A stretch of DNA of 64,000 nt from Xanthomonas campestris pv. badrii (GCF_012848175.1 NZ_CP051651.1:3472001-3536000), one strand, 5' to 3'; shown: positions 1 through 12,222, counted from the first letter of the stretch. Notes: generated by a model not told the origin, from the letters alone. Numbers and translations are program-made.

Positions 1-1023
1 GCACTGGCCGCGAAGCTGGACACGTTTTTTGCCACGCCCGAAACCGCCCAAGCCCGCTTCGCCGGCTCCTATGGCGACACCATTCACGAGATGACCGAGG
101 CGCGCGATGTGCGCATGGGCATGTATGCGCACAGCAATCAGACCGCGCACCACATCCCGTGGATGTATCTGTACACCGGGCAGCCGTGGAAAACGCAGCG
201 CATAACCCGCGAGATCCTGGCGCGCCTGTATCTGGGCAGCGAGATCGGCCAGGGCTACGCAGGCGACGAAGACAATGGCGAGATGTCGGCGTGGTATCTG
301 TTCGCCGCGCTGGGGCTGTATCCGCTGCGCATGGGCGCGCCGGAATACGTGATCGGCTCGCCGTTGTTCAAGCATGCCAGCGTGCGTTTGCCCAATGGCG
401 GGACGCTGGTAGTCAATGCACCGCAGAATTCGCCGCAGAATGTGTATGTGCAATCGCTCAAACTCAACGGCACACCCTGGCGCAAGACCTGGTTGCCGCA
501 TGCGGCCATTGCCGACGGTGCAAGGCTGGACTTCGAGATGGGGCCGGCGCCTTCGCGCTGGGGCAGCGGACCGGATGAAGTGCCGCCATCGTTGACCCCT
601 GCGGGGCAGCGCCCTGCCCCGTTGCGGGATGTGCTCGCAGACACGGCGCGCATCACGCTGGCCGATGGTGGCGACGTGGCTGCGTTGCATGACGACGATG
701 CGGGGACGGTCGCCACACTTGCACCGACATCGACGCTGACACTCAGCGGCATGGCGCGCGGCACGCCGACGCTCTACACGCTGACCAATGGCCATGCGGC
801 ACTTGCGGCAACTGGATGGACCTTGCAAGCGCGCACGGCCGATGGCGCGTGGAAGGTCATCGATCAGCGCCGTGGGGAGACATTCGACTGGCCGTTGCAG
901 ACGCGGCCGTTTCGTATTGCCGCGCCCGGTGCGTATGCGGAATATCGGCTGCGCTTCAGTGCGCCGGCGAAGGTGCAGCTGGCGGAGATCGAACTGCTGG
1001 GGGCGGAGCCTGTGGCGCGGTGA
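1..1023 (+). CDS. GH92 family alpha-1,2-mannosidase, C-terminal part (5' end outside window)
   Basis: The reading frame is open from base 1 to the TGA at 1021. It carries the GH92 signature region: a YAHSNQTAHHIPWMY stretch followed by GDEDNGEMSAWY and an IGSPLF segment, which in this family form the catalytic cleft with acidic catalytic residues and a calcium site. GH92 enzymes are exo-mannosidases acting on alpha-linked mannose, for example from N-glycans, usually exported. The C-terminal ~120 residues after the catalytic part look like a beta-rich accessory domain. Only about 340 residues are visible, so the signal peptide and substrate class cannot be judged. Confidence 0.9.
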   Translation, partial: ALAAKLDTFFATPETAQARFAGSYGDTIHEMTEARDVRMGMYAHSNQTAHHIPWMYLYTGQPWKTQRITREILARLYLGSEIGQGYAGDEDNGEMSAWYLFAALGLYPLRMGAPEYVIGSPLFKHASVRLPNGGTLVVNAPQNSPQNVYVQSLKLNGTPWRKTWLPHAAIADGARLDFEMGPAPSRWGSGPDEVPPSLTPAGQRPAPLRDVLADTARITLADGGDVAALHDDDAGTVATLAPTSTLTLSGMARGTPTLYTLTNGHAALAATGWTLQARTADGAWKVIDQRRGETFDWPLQTRPFRIAAPGAYAEYRLRFSAPAKVQLAEIELLGAEPVAR

Positions 1024-1077
1024 AGGAGGCTCTGTCGAAATGTACGGTCGCGCTGCAACGTCAGCAGAGGTGGTGAA

Positions 1078-1119
1078 CCGTACCCTCACACCAACCCCTC
1101 TCCCGGGGGGAGAGGGGCT
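1078..1119. repeat. Intergenic palindromic repeat (CCCTCTCCC family), copy 1
   Basis: Contains CCCCTCTCCC followed by GGGAGAGGGG around a short G-rich centre, preceded by a CGTACCCTCAC flank. The same flank and stem recur near 27590 and, inverted, near 48535. It lies between the convergent GH92 and maeB genes, where the hairpin could also act as a bidirectional terminator. Confidence 0.7.
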
Positions 1120-1178
1120 TTGAGCAGCGCAGCAACTGTTTGCGGTTTCAGCGGCTGCGCTTTCAACTTTTGCGCTTC

Positions 1179-3488
<2,310 letters not shown>

Positions 3489-3630
3489 CGGCTGTGTGGG
3501 TCTCGAAGGCGCAGGAGAACTGAATTCTACCCTCCTGCCTGAACAAGGGCCTGTCGCGCAGCTGTCAGCGCGGCAGGGAGATTGCATGCTGCAACGCAGC
3601 GCACGTGGCGATCTGCTAGCGGATCAACGC

Positions 3631-3678
3631 AAAACGGCCCTGCACCCCGCCGGCAACGCCGACGGAGAACAGGGCCGT
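3631..3678 (-). terminator. Rho-independent terminator of dctA
   Basis: ACGGCCCTG (3634-3642) pairs with CAGGGCCGT (3670-3678). Read on the minus strand the 9-bp stem is followed by TTTTG. It sits just downstream of the dctA stop, separating dctA from maeB. Confidence 0.75.
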
Positions 3679-3686
3679 AGGAAACC

Positions 3687-5033
3687 TCAGCGTGCGCTGG
3701 CCGGCGCGACGACGTCGGTGGCACCGGGCGGCGCCTGCAGCGGCGGCGAGCGGCCATCCAGCACCAGTTTGAGCTGGTCGCGGTCCAGCGCATTTTCCCA
3801 GCGCGACACCACTACCGTGGCCACCGCATTGCCGATGAAGTTGGTCAGCGAGCGGCATTCGCTCATGAAGCGGTCCACGCCCAGGATCAGCGCCATGCCG
3901 GCCACCGGCACCTCAGGCACCACGGCCAGCGTCGCAGCCAGGGTGATGAAACCGGCACCGGTGACGCCCGCAGCGCCCTTGGAGCTGAGCATGGCCACCG
4001 CCAGCAGTGCGATCTGGTGCCCCAGGGTCAGCTCGGTATTGGTCGCCTGCGCGATGAACAGCGCCGCCAGGGTCATGTAGATGTTGGTGCCGTCCAGATT
4101 GAACGAATAGCCGGTCGGCACCACCAGGCCCACCACCGACTTCTCGCAGCCGGCCTTTTCCATCTTCTCCATCAGCGATGGCAGTGCCGACTCCGACGAC
4201 GAGGTGCCCAGCACCAGCAGCAGTTCGGCCTTGAGGTAACGGATCAGCTTGAGCACCGAAAAGCCGCAGAACCGGCACACCAGGCCCAGGATCACCAGCA
4301 CGAACAACAGCGAGGTGATGTAAAACGAGCCCACCAGCCAGGCCAGGTTGACCAGCGACTCCACCCCGTACTTGCCGATGGTGAAGGCGATCGCGCCAAA
4401 CGCACCGATCGGCGCGGCCTTCATCAGGATGTGCACCAGGCGGAACACCGGGGCGGTCAGCGCTTCCAGAAAGCTCAGCACCGGGCGGCCACGCTCACCC
4501 ACCAGGGCCAGCGCAATACCGAACAACACCGCCACGAACAGCACCTGCAGAATGTTGCCATCGACGAAGGCGCTGATCAGCGTCGCCGGGATGATGTCCA
4601 TCAAGAAGCCGATCAGGCTCAACTCGTGCGACTTCTGCACGTAGGTGTTGACCGCGCTCTGGTCCAGCTCGGCCGGGTTGATGTTCATGCCGGCACCCGG
4701 TTGCACCACGTGCGCCACCACCATGCCCACGATCAACGCCAGCGTGGAGAAGAACAGGAAGTAGGTCATCGCCTTGGCGAAGACCCGGCCCACCGTCTTG
4801 AGGTGGGTCATGCCGGCGATGCCGGTGACGATGGTCAGGAAGATCACCGGGGCGATGATCATCTTCACCAACTTGATGAAGGCGTCGCCCAGCGGCTTGA
4901 GGCTTTCGGCAAACGCCGGCTCGAAGTGGCCCAACAGGGCGCCGAGAACGATGGCTACCACCACCTGGAAATACAGCTGGCGGTAGAAGGGCACGGACGC
5001 CGGCAACGGGCCGGCAGGCTTGCTGATGTGCAT
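3687..5033 (-). CDS. dctA: C4-dicarboxylate:cation symporter DctA (DAACS family)
   Basis: 448 aa inner-membrane permease for succinate, fumarate and malate. It has multiple hydrophobic helices and the family signature [18 protein letters not shown], plus the serine-rich loop [13 protein letters not shown]. The start [19 protein letters not shown] at 5033 follows a GGAG Shine-Dalgarno seven bases upstream. It is divergent from an OprP-like porin across a 420-bp region and convergent in function with maeB. A hybrid sensor kinase beyond the porin may control it, by analogy with other dct loci; that link is an inference. Confidence 0.95.
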   Translation of the reverse strand: MHISKPAGPLPASVPFYRQLYFQVVVAIVLGALLGHFEPAFAESLKPLGDAFIKLVKMIIAPVIFLTIVTGIAGMTHLKTVGRVFAKAMTYFLFFSTLALIVGMVVAHVVQPGAGMNINPAELDQSAVNTYVQKSHELSLIGFLMDIIPATLISAFVDGNILQVLFVAVLFGIALALVGERGRPVLSFLEALTAPVFRLVHILMKAAPIGAFGAIAFTIGKYGVESLVNLAWLVGSFYITSLLFVLVILGLVCRFCGFSVLKLIRYLKAELLLVLGTSSSESALPSLMEKMEKAGCEKSVVGLVVPTGYSFNLDGTNIYMTLAALFIAQATNTELTLGHQIALLAVAMLSSKGAAGVTGAGFITLAATLAVVPEVPVAGMALILGVDRFMSECRSLTNFIGNAVATVVVSRWENALDRDQLKLVLDGRSPPLQAPPGATDVVAPASAR

Positions 5034-5453
5034 GACGCCACTCCGAGGGAACTGGGGGGTGCCTGAGCAGGTACCCGGTGCCGGCATTCTGGCCGCACGT
5101 CACAGCCCGGGCCGATAACCCATTGGTACTACGGATGCGCCGCGGCGCCGATGGCGACTGCCCGGCGCCGCGCGGCACGCGCTGCAACCCCGCGCCAGAT
5201 AAGGACTTCATGCACCGCCTGCCCTGCCGCAGCCGCTCGCGGGGACACCGCGGGCATGCGTCTGCAGCACTGTCCCTCGGATGGACCTGGTCTTACACTT
5301 CAGCCGCGCCGCCGCCGGCCGTTAATTCCGTTTAACGCAGACACCGAAGTTTCTGTGCAGTCGCCGTCCGGAACCTGCGCGCTTGCTGAAGCTGTTCACC
5401 GCGATCGCCATGGCAGGACGCCCCGGCCCCTTTCATTGCCGAAGACCACTCCT
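5034..5453. promoter_or_regulatory. Divergent dctA / porin intergenic region with small inverted repeat
   Basis: This 420-bp gene-free stretch must hold both divergent promoters. The most AT-rich part has the inverted repeat GTTAA (5321-5325) / TTAAC (5332-5336), centred about 125 bp before the porin ATG. It could be a regulator site, but no further evidence is visible and no clear -35/-10 pair was found. Confidence 0.35.
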
Positions 5454-6626
5454 ATGCGCCTCAATCTGCTTGTCCTGGCGTTGGCCATTGCCATCGTCCC
5501 CGCCGCTGCCAATGCAGCCACCTCGATCGAAAACTGGCCCACCAAGTACACCTTCGGTGATGGCACCGAGCTGGGTCTGACCGGCAACTACGCCTACGAC
5601 GACAACAACTTCTCCGGCGACGACCGCCTGGAAGACCGCACCGATTTCCGCCGCAAGGAATTCGGCGCCACCATCAAGAAGAAGGGCGTCTACGACGCCA
5701 TGGTGTATTTCGACTTCGAAGCCAAGCTGTGGCTGGACGTGTTCTACCGCTTCGAGACCAAGGCGCTGCTGGGCCAGGATTATGGCCGCGTGCGGATGGG
5801 CTACATGAAGGTGCCGGTGGGCCTGGAAGCGGTGCAGAGCTCGCGTGCGGGCAGCTTCATGGAACTGGGCCTGCCGGTGCAGGCGGTGTTCCAGGGCCGT
5901 CGGACCGGCGTGGAATGGACCCTGGAGCGCCAGCAGTACCTGCTGCAGGCCGGCGCGTACGGCGGCAAGGATCTGCAGGGCGACAACCCGGGCACCACCC
6001 AGGCGGTGCATGCCGCATGGACCCCGTTCAAGGCCGAGGGCGACGTACTGCACCTGGGCATCGCCGGCTCGGTCGAGAATCCGCGTGGGTTCAGCGACGG
6101 CCGCGGTGTGTCCTTCAGCCCGCGCGTGCGCCTGCGTGCCCGCCCGGAAGCCGGCCTGACCGACGTGCGCCTGATCGACACCGGCACCATTGTCGACGTG
6201 GACCACGTGATTCGCACCGGCGTGGAAGCGGTGTGGATCCACGGCCCGTTCTCGCTGCAGAGCGAAGCGCTGCGTGCCGAAGTGGCGCGTAACGCCGCCC
6301 AGCCGCACTTCATCGCCCAGGGCCAGTACGTGTACGGCACCTGGTCGCTGACCGGCGAGTCGCGCAGCTATGCCGGTGGCGTACCGGGCAACATCAAGCC
6401 GGCGCACGACTACGGTGCGGTGGAGCTGACCGCCCGCTACAGCCGCCTGAACCTGGAAGACAACAACGTGCACGGCGGCCGTCAGCACGACACCACCATC
6501 GGCGCCAACTGGTACCTCACCAGCCACTTCAAGTTCCAGGCCAACTACAGCTGGGTGGATTCCTCGCGCAATGGCGTGCATGAAACCCCGCACGTGATGG
6601 AACTGCGCGCGCAGGTGCAGTTCTAA
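5454..6626 (+). CDS. OprO/OprP-like outer-membrane porin
   Basis: 390 aa. The start at 5454 gives a clean signal peptide (MRLNLLVLALAIAIVPAAANA, cleavage after ANA). The mature part has the alternating aromatic/polar pattern of a beta-barrel and ends in a C-terminal aromatic (QVQF), typical of outer-membrane proteins. Similarity is to the phosphate/polyphosphate-selective porin family (Porin_O_P), including the YMKVPVGLE segment. Xanthomonads use this family for various anions, and here the neighbours suggest dicarboxylate entry rather than phosphate. A paralogue lies at 16328-17521 beside the citrate permease. Confidence 0.88.
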   Translation: MRLNLLVLALAIAIVPAAANAATSIENWPTKYTFGDGTELGLTGNYAYDDNNFSGDDRLEDRTDFRRKEFGATIKKKGVYDAMVYFDFEAKLWLDVFYRFETKALLGQDYGRVRMGYMKVPVGLEAVQSSRAGSFMELGLPVQAVFQGRRTGVEWTLERQQYLLQAGAYGGKDLQGDNPGTTQAVHAAWTPFKAEGDVLHLGIAGSVENPRGFSDGRGVSFSPRVRLRARPEAGLTDVRLIDTGTIVDVDHVIRTGVEAVWIHGPFSLQSEALRAEVARNAAQPHFIAQGQYVYGTWSLTGESRSYAGGVPGNIKPAHDYGAVELTARYSRLNLEDNNVHGGRQHDTTIGANWYLTSHFKFQANYSWVDSSRNGVHETPHVMELRAQVQF

Positions 6627-6676
6627 GCAGCGCCAAGGCCCGCTGCTGCCAGCGCATATGGCAGCAGGTTCCCGGC

Positions 6677-6715
6677 ACGGCCGCATCCTTTCCCGGATGC
6701 GGCCGTTGTCGTTTT
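6677..6715 (+). terminator. Rho-independent terminator after OprP-like porin
   Basis: ACGGCCGCATCC (6677-6688) pairs perfectly with GGATGCGGCCGT (6695-6706) around a TTTCCC loop, followed by TGTCGTTTT. Confidence 0.85.
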
Positions 6716-6925
6716 GGGCGTTTGTCCAGCGCGCGGCAAGAGCGCCTGGCACCACGTAGCGCGCAGTCGTCAGGCGGGTGTGGACAGCGCGGACCAACCG
6801 CAACGGACGAGTGATACATGCCCACCGAGCACCGCCCGCGCCCACGCGGCGGTGAGCGCAGTCGTTTTATCGGCTGCTCCAAGGCGATGGCTGCGCGTGG
6901 GGGAGCAGATCGCCATACTTGCACC

Positions 6926-9574
6926 ATGTATGCATCGCAACGCCGCCGTCTGCTGCTCACCCTGGCCATCGTGCTGGGCGGGATGGTCGTGGCCATGCTG
7001 GCGGCCGGGCATTTTGTCGAACACAGTGCGCTGCGCGACGAAAGCGTCACCGTGCGCCGGCAGTTGCGGCTCTATGCGCAGGCGCTGCAGCAGCGCATCG
7101 ACCGCTATCGCACCCTGCCGCAGATCCTGGCGCTGGACCCGGAGCTGCGCGCTGCCGTGTCCGGCCCGCTGTCGCCGGCCCGGGTGGATGCGCTCAACCG
7201 CAAGCTCGAACGCGCCAACAACGTCACCCAGTCGTCCACGCTGACCCTGATCGACCGCAACGGCATCGCGCTGGCAGCCAGCAACTGGCGTGCGGCGCGC
7301 AGCAACGTGGGCGTGGACTACGCATTCCGCCCTTACTACCAGCAGGCGCTGGCCACCGGCAGCGGCAGTTTTTACGGCATCGGCATGACCACCAGCGAGC
7401 CGGGCTATTTCCTGTCGCAGGCCATCGTGGACGCTGCCGGCCAGGTGCAGGGCGTGGTGGTGATCAAGATCGCGCTGGCCGCGCTGGAACGCGAATGGCT
7501 GCAAACGCCGGACATCGTGCTGGCCTCCGACGCGCACGGGGTGGTGTTTCTGGCCAGCCGCACCACCTGGCGCTACCGCATGCTGGCGCCGCTCACCCCG
7601 CGCGACCGTACCGAATTGCGCAGCACCCGCCAGTACGCCGACCAGGGGCTGTTGCCGCTGCGCCGCCGGCTGATCGAACAGACCGGCAACGGCGGCGTGC
7701 TGGCCGAGGTGCGCGACCCGCCCTTGGGCGCCCCGGTGCTGTGGCAGACCCTGGACGTGCCGGAAAGCGGCTGGCGCCTGCATCTGCTGCACGACACCCG
7801 CGCCAGCGCCGCGGCCGGCCGCGCGGCGGCCATTGCCGCCGCCGGCATCTGGCTGGCGCTGGCCTTGCTGTGGTTGTTCGTGCAGCAGCGGCGGCGCCTT
7901 GCGGCGCTGCGCCAGCGCAGCCGCAACGAGCTGGAGACGCTGCTGCAACAACACGCCGAAGAACTGCGCACCGCCCAGGACGGCGTGGTGGCCGCCGCGC
8001 AGCAGTCCAACGCCGGCCTGAGCCGCAGCCTGGAACACCTGCCGCAGGGCGTGGTGGTGATCGACGAGGCGCTCAACCTGGTGGCATGGAATTCGCGCTA
8101 CGTGGAGCTGTTCCGCTTTCCACCGGAACTGCTCAAGATCGGCCGCCCGATCGAGGACCTGTTCCGCTTCAACGCCCGCCGCGGGTTGCTGGGACCAGGG
8201 CCGATCGAGGCCGCCATCGAGCGCCGCCTGAATCACCTGCGCAGCGGCAAGCCGCATATGCGCGAGAGCGAGAAGGAAGACGGCACGGTGCTGGAAATCC
8301 GTGGCAATCCGCTGCCCGACGGCGGGTTTGTCACCAGCTACGCCGACATCACCAGCTACAAGAACGCCGCGCGCGAACTGCGCTCGCTGGCCGATGCGCT
8401 GGAGCACCGCGTGGCCGAGCGCACCCGCGACCTGGCCGCCGCCAAGCGCGAAGCCGAAAACGCCAATCGCTACAAGACCCGCTTCGTTGCCTCGGCCGTG
8501 CACGATCTGCTGCAACCGCTCAATGCCGCGCGCATGTTCGTGTCGGTGCTGCGTGGGCAGGTGCGCGAACCCGCCGGCAAGCGCGTGGTCGACAATATCG
8601 ACGGCGCGCTCGCCGCGCAGGATGCGATCCTCAACAGCCTGCTCGATATCTCGCGGCTGGAGGCCGGCAGCCTGAAGACGCAGGTGCGCGACTTCGCACT
8701 CGCCCCGCTGATGGAAACGCTGGCACGCGAGTTCGGCATCCTGGCCGAAGACCGCGGCCTGGCGCTGGATTACCTGCCCACCTCGGCGGTGGTGTTGAGC
8801 GACGAAACCCTGCTGCGCCGCATCCTGCAGAACTTTCTGTCCAACGCGATCCGCTACACCCCGCGCGGCCGCGTGCTGCTGGGGTGCCGGCGACGCGGCG
8901 GCTGGCTGCGCATCGAAGTGCACGACCAGGGCCCGGGCATTCCCGACGCCTTGCAGCATGAAATCTTCGAAGAGTTCCGCCGCCTGGACGATGGCGTGGC
9001 CAACGACCGCGGCGCCGGCCTGGGGCTGGCGATCGTCGAACGCATCGGCCGCCTGCTGGGGCACCGCATCGGCCTGCGTTCCACGCTGGGCAGCGGCAGC
9101 GTGTTTTCGGTCAGCGTGCCGCTGGGCGAACGCGCTGCGATTGCCAGGCAGCTGCCGCCGCCCGCCACGGCGCCCGCCGAGCCCGGCAACGACCCCATCC
9201 TGCACGGCTGCCGCGTGTGGTGCGTGGACGACGACCCGCGCGTGTGCGAGGCCACCCGTGCCCTGCTCGAACGCTGGGAATGCCGGGTGGATTTTGCCGG
9301 CGGCCCGGACGATGCGCTTGCCGGCGCCAGTGCCGACGATGCGCCGGAACTGTTGCTGCTGGATGTACGCATGGGCGCGCACTACGGCCCCATGCTGCTG
9401 CCGCAACTGGTGGAACGCTGGCAGCGCGAACCACGCATCATCCTGATCACCGCAGAACCGGACCCGGCCCTGCGCGCGCACGCACAGGAGCTGGGATGGG
9501 GCTTTCTTTCCAAGCCGGTGCGTCCGCCGGCCCTGCGTGCATTGATGACGCAAATGCTGTTGCGGCGCGGATGA
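6926..9574 (+). CDS. Hybrid sensor histidine kinase (periplasmic sensor, PAS, HK, REC)
   Basis: 882 aa from the ATG at 6926 (a longer frame opens at 6818). There is a transmembrane helix at about residues 7-28, a DctB/Cache-like periplasmic domain (FRPYYQQALATGSGSFYGIG), a second helix near 302-322, a coiled region, and a PAS domain (PQGVVVIDEALNLVAWN). The kinase H-box SAVHDLLQPLNAARMF has phosphoacceptor His526, followed by an N-box and GAGLGLAIVERI. A C-terminal receiver has Asp813 in LLLDVRMG. This is the PAS_7/HDLLQPLNAA kinase class that usually works with a LuxR-type regulator; the orphan NarL-type regulator at 12219-12857 is the likely partner. The sensor type and the adjacent dctA and porin suggest a carboxylate signal (inference). 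Confidence 0.9.
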   Translation: MYASQRRRLLLTLAIVLGGMVVAMLAAGHFVEHSALRDESVTVRRQLRLYAQALQQRIDRYRTLPQILALDPELRAAVSGPLSPARVDALNRKLERANNVTQSSTLTLIDRNGIALAASNWRAARSNVGVDYAFRPYYQQALATGSGSFYGIGMTTSEPGYFLSQAIVDAAGQVQGVVVIKIALAALEREWLQTPDIVLASDAHGVVFLASRTTWRYRMLAPLTPRDRTELRSTRQYADQGLLPLRRRLIEQTGNGGVLAEVRDPPLGAPVLWQTLDVPESGWRLHLLHDTRASAAAGRAAAIAAAGIWLALALLWLFVQQRRRLAALRQRSRNELETLLQQHAEELRTAQDGVVAAAQQSNAGLSRSLEHLPQGVVVIDEALNLVAWNSRYVELFRFPPELLKIGRPIEDLFRFNARRGLLGPGPIEAAIERRLNHLRSGKPHMRESEKEDGTVLEIRGNPLPDGGFVTSYADITSYKNAARELRSLADALEHRVAERTRDLAAAKREAENANRYKTRFVASAVHDLLQPLNAARMFVSVLRGQVREPAGKRVVDNIDGALAAQDAILNSLLDISRLEAGSLKTQVRDFALAPLMETLAREFGILAEDRGLALDYLPTSAVVLSDETLLRRILQNFLSNAIRYTPRGRVLLGCRRRGGWLRIEVHDQGPGIPDALQHEIFEEFRRLDDGVANDRGAGLGLAIVERIGRLLGHRIGLRSTLGSGSVFSVSVPLGERAAIARQLPPPATAPAEPGNDPILHGCRVWCVDDDPRVCEATRALLERWECRVDFAGGPDDALAGASADDAPELLLLDVRMGAHYGPMLLPQLVERWQREPRIILITAEPDPALRAHAQELGWGFLSKPVRPPALRALMTQMLLRRG

Positions 9575-9873
9575 TGCGCGCGGTCGGCAAACCTGCGTCT
9601 GCACAGGGAAGCTGTGACCGGCTCGCCGCCAACAGGTCGGGTTCCTGACCGCATGAAGACCGCAGGATGTCCCGGCATTCGGCATGCGTGTTATGCCGTG
9701 ATTGTCTGCCGCTGCCCGATGGAACAGCGGTCTTGCGGATCGTTTCGGCGCACTGAACTGCGCGCGGTTTCAATCGCGATTGCGCGAGGGCCTTACAGTG
9801 CATGCATGTCTCGGCGCGCGCGCGTGCACACGCCACCGCCGTTTTTCTGTCCCTGCGGAACATTGGAGCCATC
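9575..9873. other. Gene-free gap
   Basis: 299 bp between the kinase and the DUF1460 gene. No credible gene, strong hairpin or operator was seen apart from the Shine-Dalgarno of the next gene. Confidence 0.5.
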
Positions 9874-10710
9874 ATGTCCAGACCTGCCTGCCTGATGTTC
9901 GCCTCGTTGCTTGTCGCCGGCTGCGCGGCGGATCTGCCGGTGCACGCTGCAACGCCACCCGACACCGTGCAGACAGCCGCACCGGTGCGCGCGGAGATCG
10001 ACCCGTACACGCTGCAGACCTTGGACCGCGTGCTGCATGAGACGTCCAGGCATCGCGGCCTGAGTGCCGGGCATCTGATCAAGGTGATCTCGGCGGAATT
10101 TCTTGGCACGCCGTATCAGGCCAACATGCTGCAAGGCTCGGCCACCACGCCGGAGAAGTTGATCATCGATTTCAGGGGTCTGGATTGCTTCACCTATCTG
10201 GACTACGTGGAGGCGGCGCGCCACGCCTATTCGCAGCAGGATTTCGTCGATCGCCTGATCCTGACCCGTTACGTCGACGGCGTCGTGGGCTTTACCACGC
10301 GCAAGCACTTCTTCTCGGACTGGGTCACCCGCTCCAACCTGCTTGCCGACGACATCACCGCAACGCTGAGCTCCAAGGCCGTGCGCGTGGACAAGGCGCT
10401 CAACCTGAAAGACGATGGCAGCTTCTATCTGCCGGGACTGCCGGTGGTGCAGCGAACCATCACCTACATCCCGGCCGCCGATGTGGACAGCAACCTCGTG
10501 CGTCAGCTGCGTACCGGCGACTATGTGGGCAGGTATTCGCCGGCCGCCGGCTTGGATGTCAGCCATGTCGGCATCTTCGTCATGACCGACGCCGGCCCGG
10601 TGCTGCGCAATGCCTCGTCGCGACCGGAGAACAACAAGGTGGTGGATTCGCCGTTCATGGAATACGTCGGCAGAACCGTCGGCATCGTGGTCTACCGGCC
10701 AAAGCCCTGA
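9874..10710 (+). CDS. DUF1460 (amidase-like) lipoprotein
   Basis: 278 aa. The start at 9874 follows GGAG with good spacing and gives a lipoprotein signal with lipobox LVAGC (Cys16). The body matches DUF1460 (PF07313), a family with the NlpC/P60 papain-like fold and reported N-acetylmuramoyl-L-alanine amidase-type activity. The probable nucleophile is the Cys in LDCFTYLDY and the His lies in DVSHVGIF. It probably trims cell-wall muropeptides in the periplasm, anchored to the outer or inner membrane. It stands alone between the kinase and an aldo/keto reductase; no operon partner is evident. Confidence 0.85.
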   Translation: MSRPACLMFASLLVAGCAADLPVHAATPPDTVQTAAPVRAEIDPYTLQTLDRVLHETSRHRGLSAGHLIKVISAEFLGTPYQANMLQGSATTPEKLIIDFRGLDCFTYLDYVEAARHAYSQQDFVDRLILTRYVDGVVGFTTRKHFFSDWVTRSNLLADDITATLSSKAVRVDKALNLKDDGSFYLPGLPVVQRTITYIPAADVDSNLVRQLRTGDYVGRYSPAAGLDVSHVGIFVMTDAGPVLRNASSRPENNKVVDSPFMEYVGRTVGIVVYRPKP

Positions 10711-10770
10711 GAACAGCCTGACCTGGGTGCCTTGTATCCACACCGATCCAGGTCCAATGCGCATCGCGGG

Positions 10771-10829
10771 AGCGGCCCCGGCCGCCAGGGCCGCCCCCTG
10801 CTGGCAACGCCCTCGCGGCCGGGGCCGCT
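10771..10829. repeat. Long GC-rich inverted repeat
   Basis: AGCGGCCCCGGCCGC (10771-10785) and GCGGCCGGGGCCGCT (10815-10829) form a perfect 15-bp stem around a 29-bp loop. It lies between two co-directional genes in a 276-bp gap and resembles a dispersed palindromic element or a terminator without a T-run. Confidence 0.7.
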
Positions 10830-10986
10830 GCTACAGGGGGAAGGGCAGCCTGCAGCAGTAACGCAGCTGGATTGTAGATCCGGACGATCAGGCAAGACTG
10901 CCGGATAACCAGGCTCACGCTGGCCTGCCGGTTGGCGGCAAAGTGCATCGCACGGCACATGCCGCCAACCACAGGAGCAACCCCGC

Positions 10987-12057
10987 ATGACCCAGACACG
11001 TTCGTCGAACCAGTATCGCCTGCTCGGCCGCTCCGGGCTGCGCGTCTGGCCGCTCTCGCTGGGCACGATGACCTTCGGCGAGGAATGGGGCTGGGGCGCC
11101 GATGCCAAGGAGGCCGAGCGCATCTTCGCCGCCTATGCCGAGCGCGGCGGCAACCTCATCGACACCGCGGTCAACTACACCAACGGCGGTGCCGAGCGCA
11201 TCGTCGGCCACCTGATCAAGCAGCGCCGCGAGCGCTTCGTGCTGGCCACCAAGTTCACCATGGCGCGCGATGCGGACAACATCAATTCCGGCGGCAATCA
11301 CCGCCTGAACCTGATCCGTTCGGTCGAGACCAGCCTGCGTCAGCTCGACACCGATCGCATCGACCTGCTGTACCTGCATGCCTGGGATTTCACCACCTCG
11401 CCGGAGGAGGTGATGCGCGGGCTGGATCACCTGGTGCAGGCGGGCAAGGTGCTGTACCTGGGCATCTGCAACACCTCGGCCTGGCGCGTGGCGCAACTGC
11501 AGACCCTGGCCGACCTGCGCGGCTGGTCGCCGCTGGTGGCGCTGCAGATCGAATACAGCCTGGTCGAGCGCAGCGTCGAACACGAACTGATGCCGATGGC
11601 GCGCGAGCTGGGCCTGGGCGTGTTGCCGTGGTCGCCGTTGGGCGGTGGCATCCTGACCGGCAAGTACAGCCGCGATGATCTATCCGACGACAATGCCGCG
11701 GACGTGTCCACCAGCCGCAAGGGCGTGATTGCCTCCACCGGGCATCTCAACGCACGTTCGCTGGACATCGCCGAGGTGGTCGGCAGCATCGCCGAGGAAC
11801 TGGGCGCTACGCGCTCGCAGGTGGCGCTGGCCTGGACCTTGCAACATCCTGCGGTGGTCGCGCCAGTCATGGGTGCACGCACGCTGCAGCAGGCCGAAGA
11901 CAACTTCGGTGCGCTGGACATCGTGTTCAGCGAGGCGCAGCTGGCCCGCCTGGATCAGGCCAGTGCACTGGCGCCGATCTTCCCCGAACGCTTCATCGGC
12001 CGGCCGATGGCGCAGCAGTTGATCTACGGCACGCATGGCTTGCAGCTGCGCAGCTGA
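10987..12057 (+). CDS. Aldo/keto reductase
   Basis: 356 aa NAD(P)H-dependent oxidoreductase with a TIM-barrel AKR fold. The catalytic tetrad is recognisable: Asp in LIDTAVNY, Tyr in VNYTNGG, Lys in VLATKFTM and His in LYLHAWD. The C-terminal cofactor-binding portion (ALAWTLQHPAVVAPVMGART) is typical. AGGAG lies ten bases before the ATG. The substrate cannot be told from sequence; a reactive aldehyde or sugar-derived carbonyl is plausible. It lies between the DUF1460 gene and the NarL-type regulator without overlap. Confidence 0.92.
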   Translation: MTQTRSSNQYRLLGRSGLRVWPLSLGTMTFGEEWGWGADAKEAERIFAAYAERGGNLIDTAVNYTNGGAERIVGHLIKQRRERFVLATKFTMARDADNINSGGNHRLNLIRSVETSLRQLDTDRIDLLYLHAWDFTTSPEEVMRGLDHLVQAGKVLYLGICNTSAWRVAQLQTLADLRGWSPLVALQIEYSLVERSVEHELMPMARELGLGVLPWSPLGGGILTGKYSRDDLSDDNAADVSTSRKGVIASTGHLNARSLDIAEVVGSIAEELGATRSQVALAWTLQHPAVVAPVMGARTLQQAEDNFGALDIVFSEAQLARLDQASALAPIFPERFIGRPMAQQLIYGTHGLQLRS

Positions 12058-12072
12058 GACCGGAGTGAGCGC

Positions 12073-12222
12073 ATGAGCAGAGCGTCCAGCTTCGCAGCGT
12101 CACTGCTGATTGCCGCTGCGCGCATCGCCGGCTGCGGGGCCATCGCCCCGGCGGCCGCCGCCGACAGCTGCGTCGACCAGGCGCTGCAGCCCTGCAACCA
12201 CCACGTCCCTGCCGTGGCCTAA
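12073..12222 (+). CDS. Small predicted exported peptide (hypothetical, 49 aa)
   Basis: A 50-codon frame starts 15 bp after the aldo/keto reductase stop, with GGAG upstream of the ATG. It encodes an Ala-rich hydrophobic N-terminus resembling a signal peptide (with an IAGC lipobox-like motif) and a short tail with two Cys and two His. It overlaps the convergent response regulator stop by 3 bases. The product is not recognised, and it could be a chance frame. Confidence 0.35.
   Translation: MSRASSFAASLLIAAARIAGCGAIAPAAAADSCVDQALQPCNHHVPAVA

Noticed and set aside
6770..9685. Long minus-strand frame of about 970 codons opposite the hybrid kinase
   Set aside because: Same compositional shadow; low-complexity translation rich in Ala, Gln and Arg, with no family motif.
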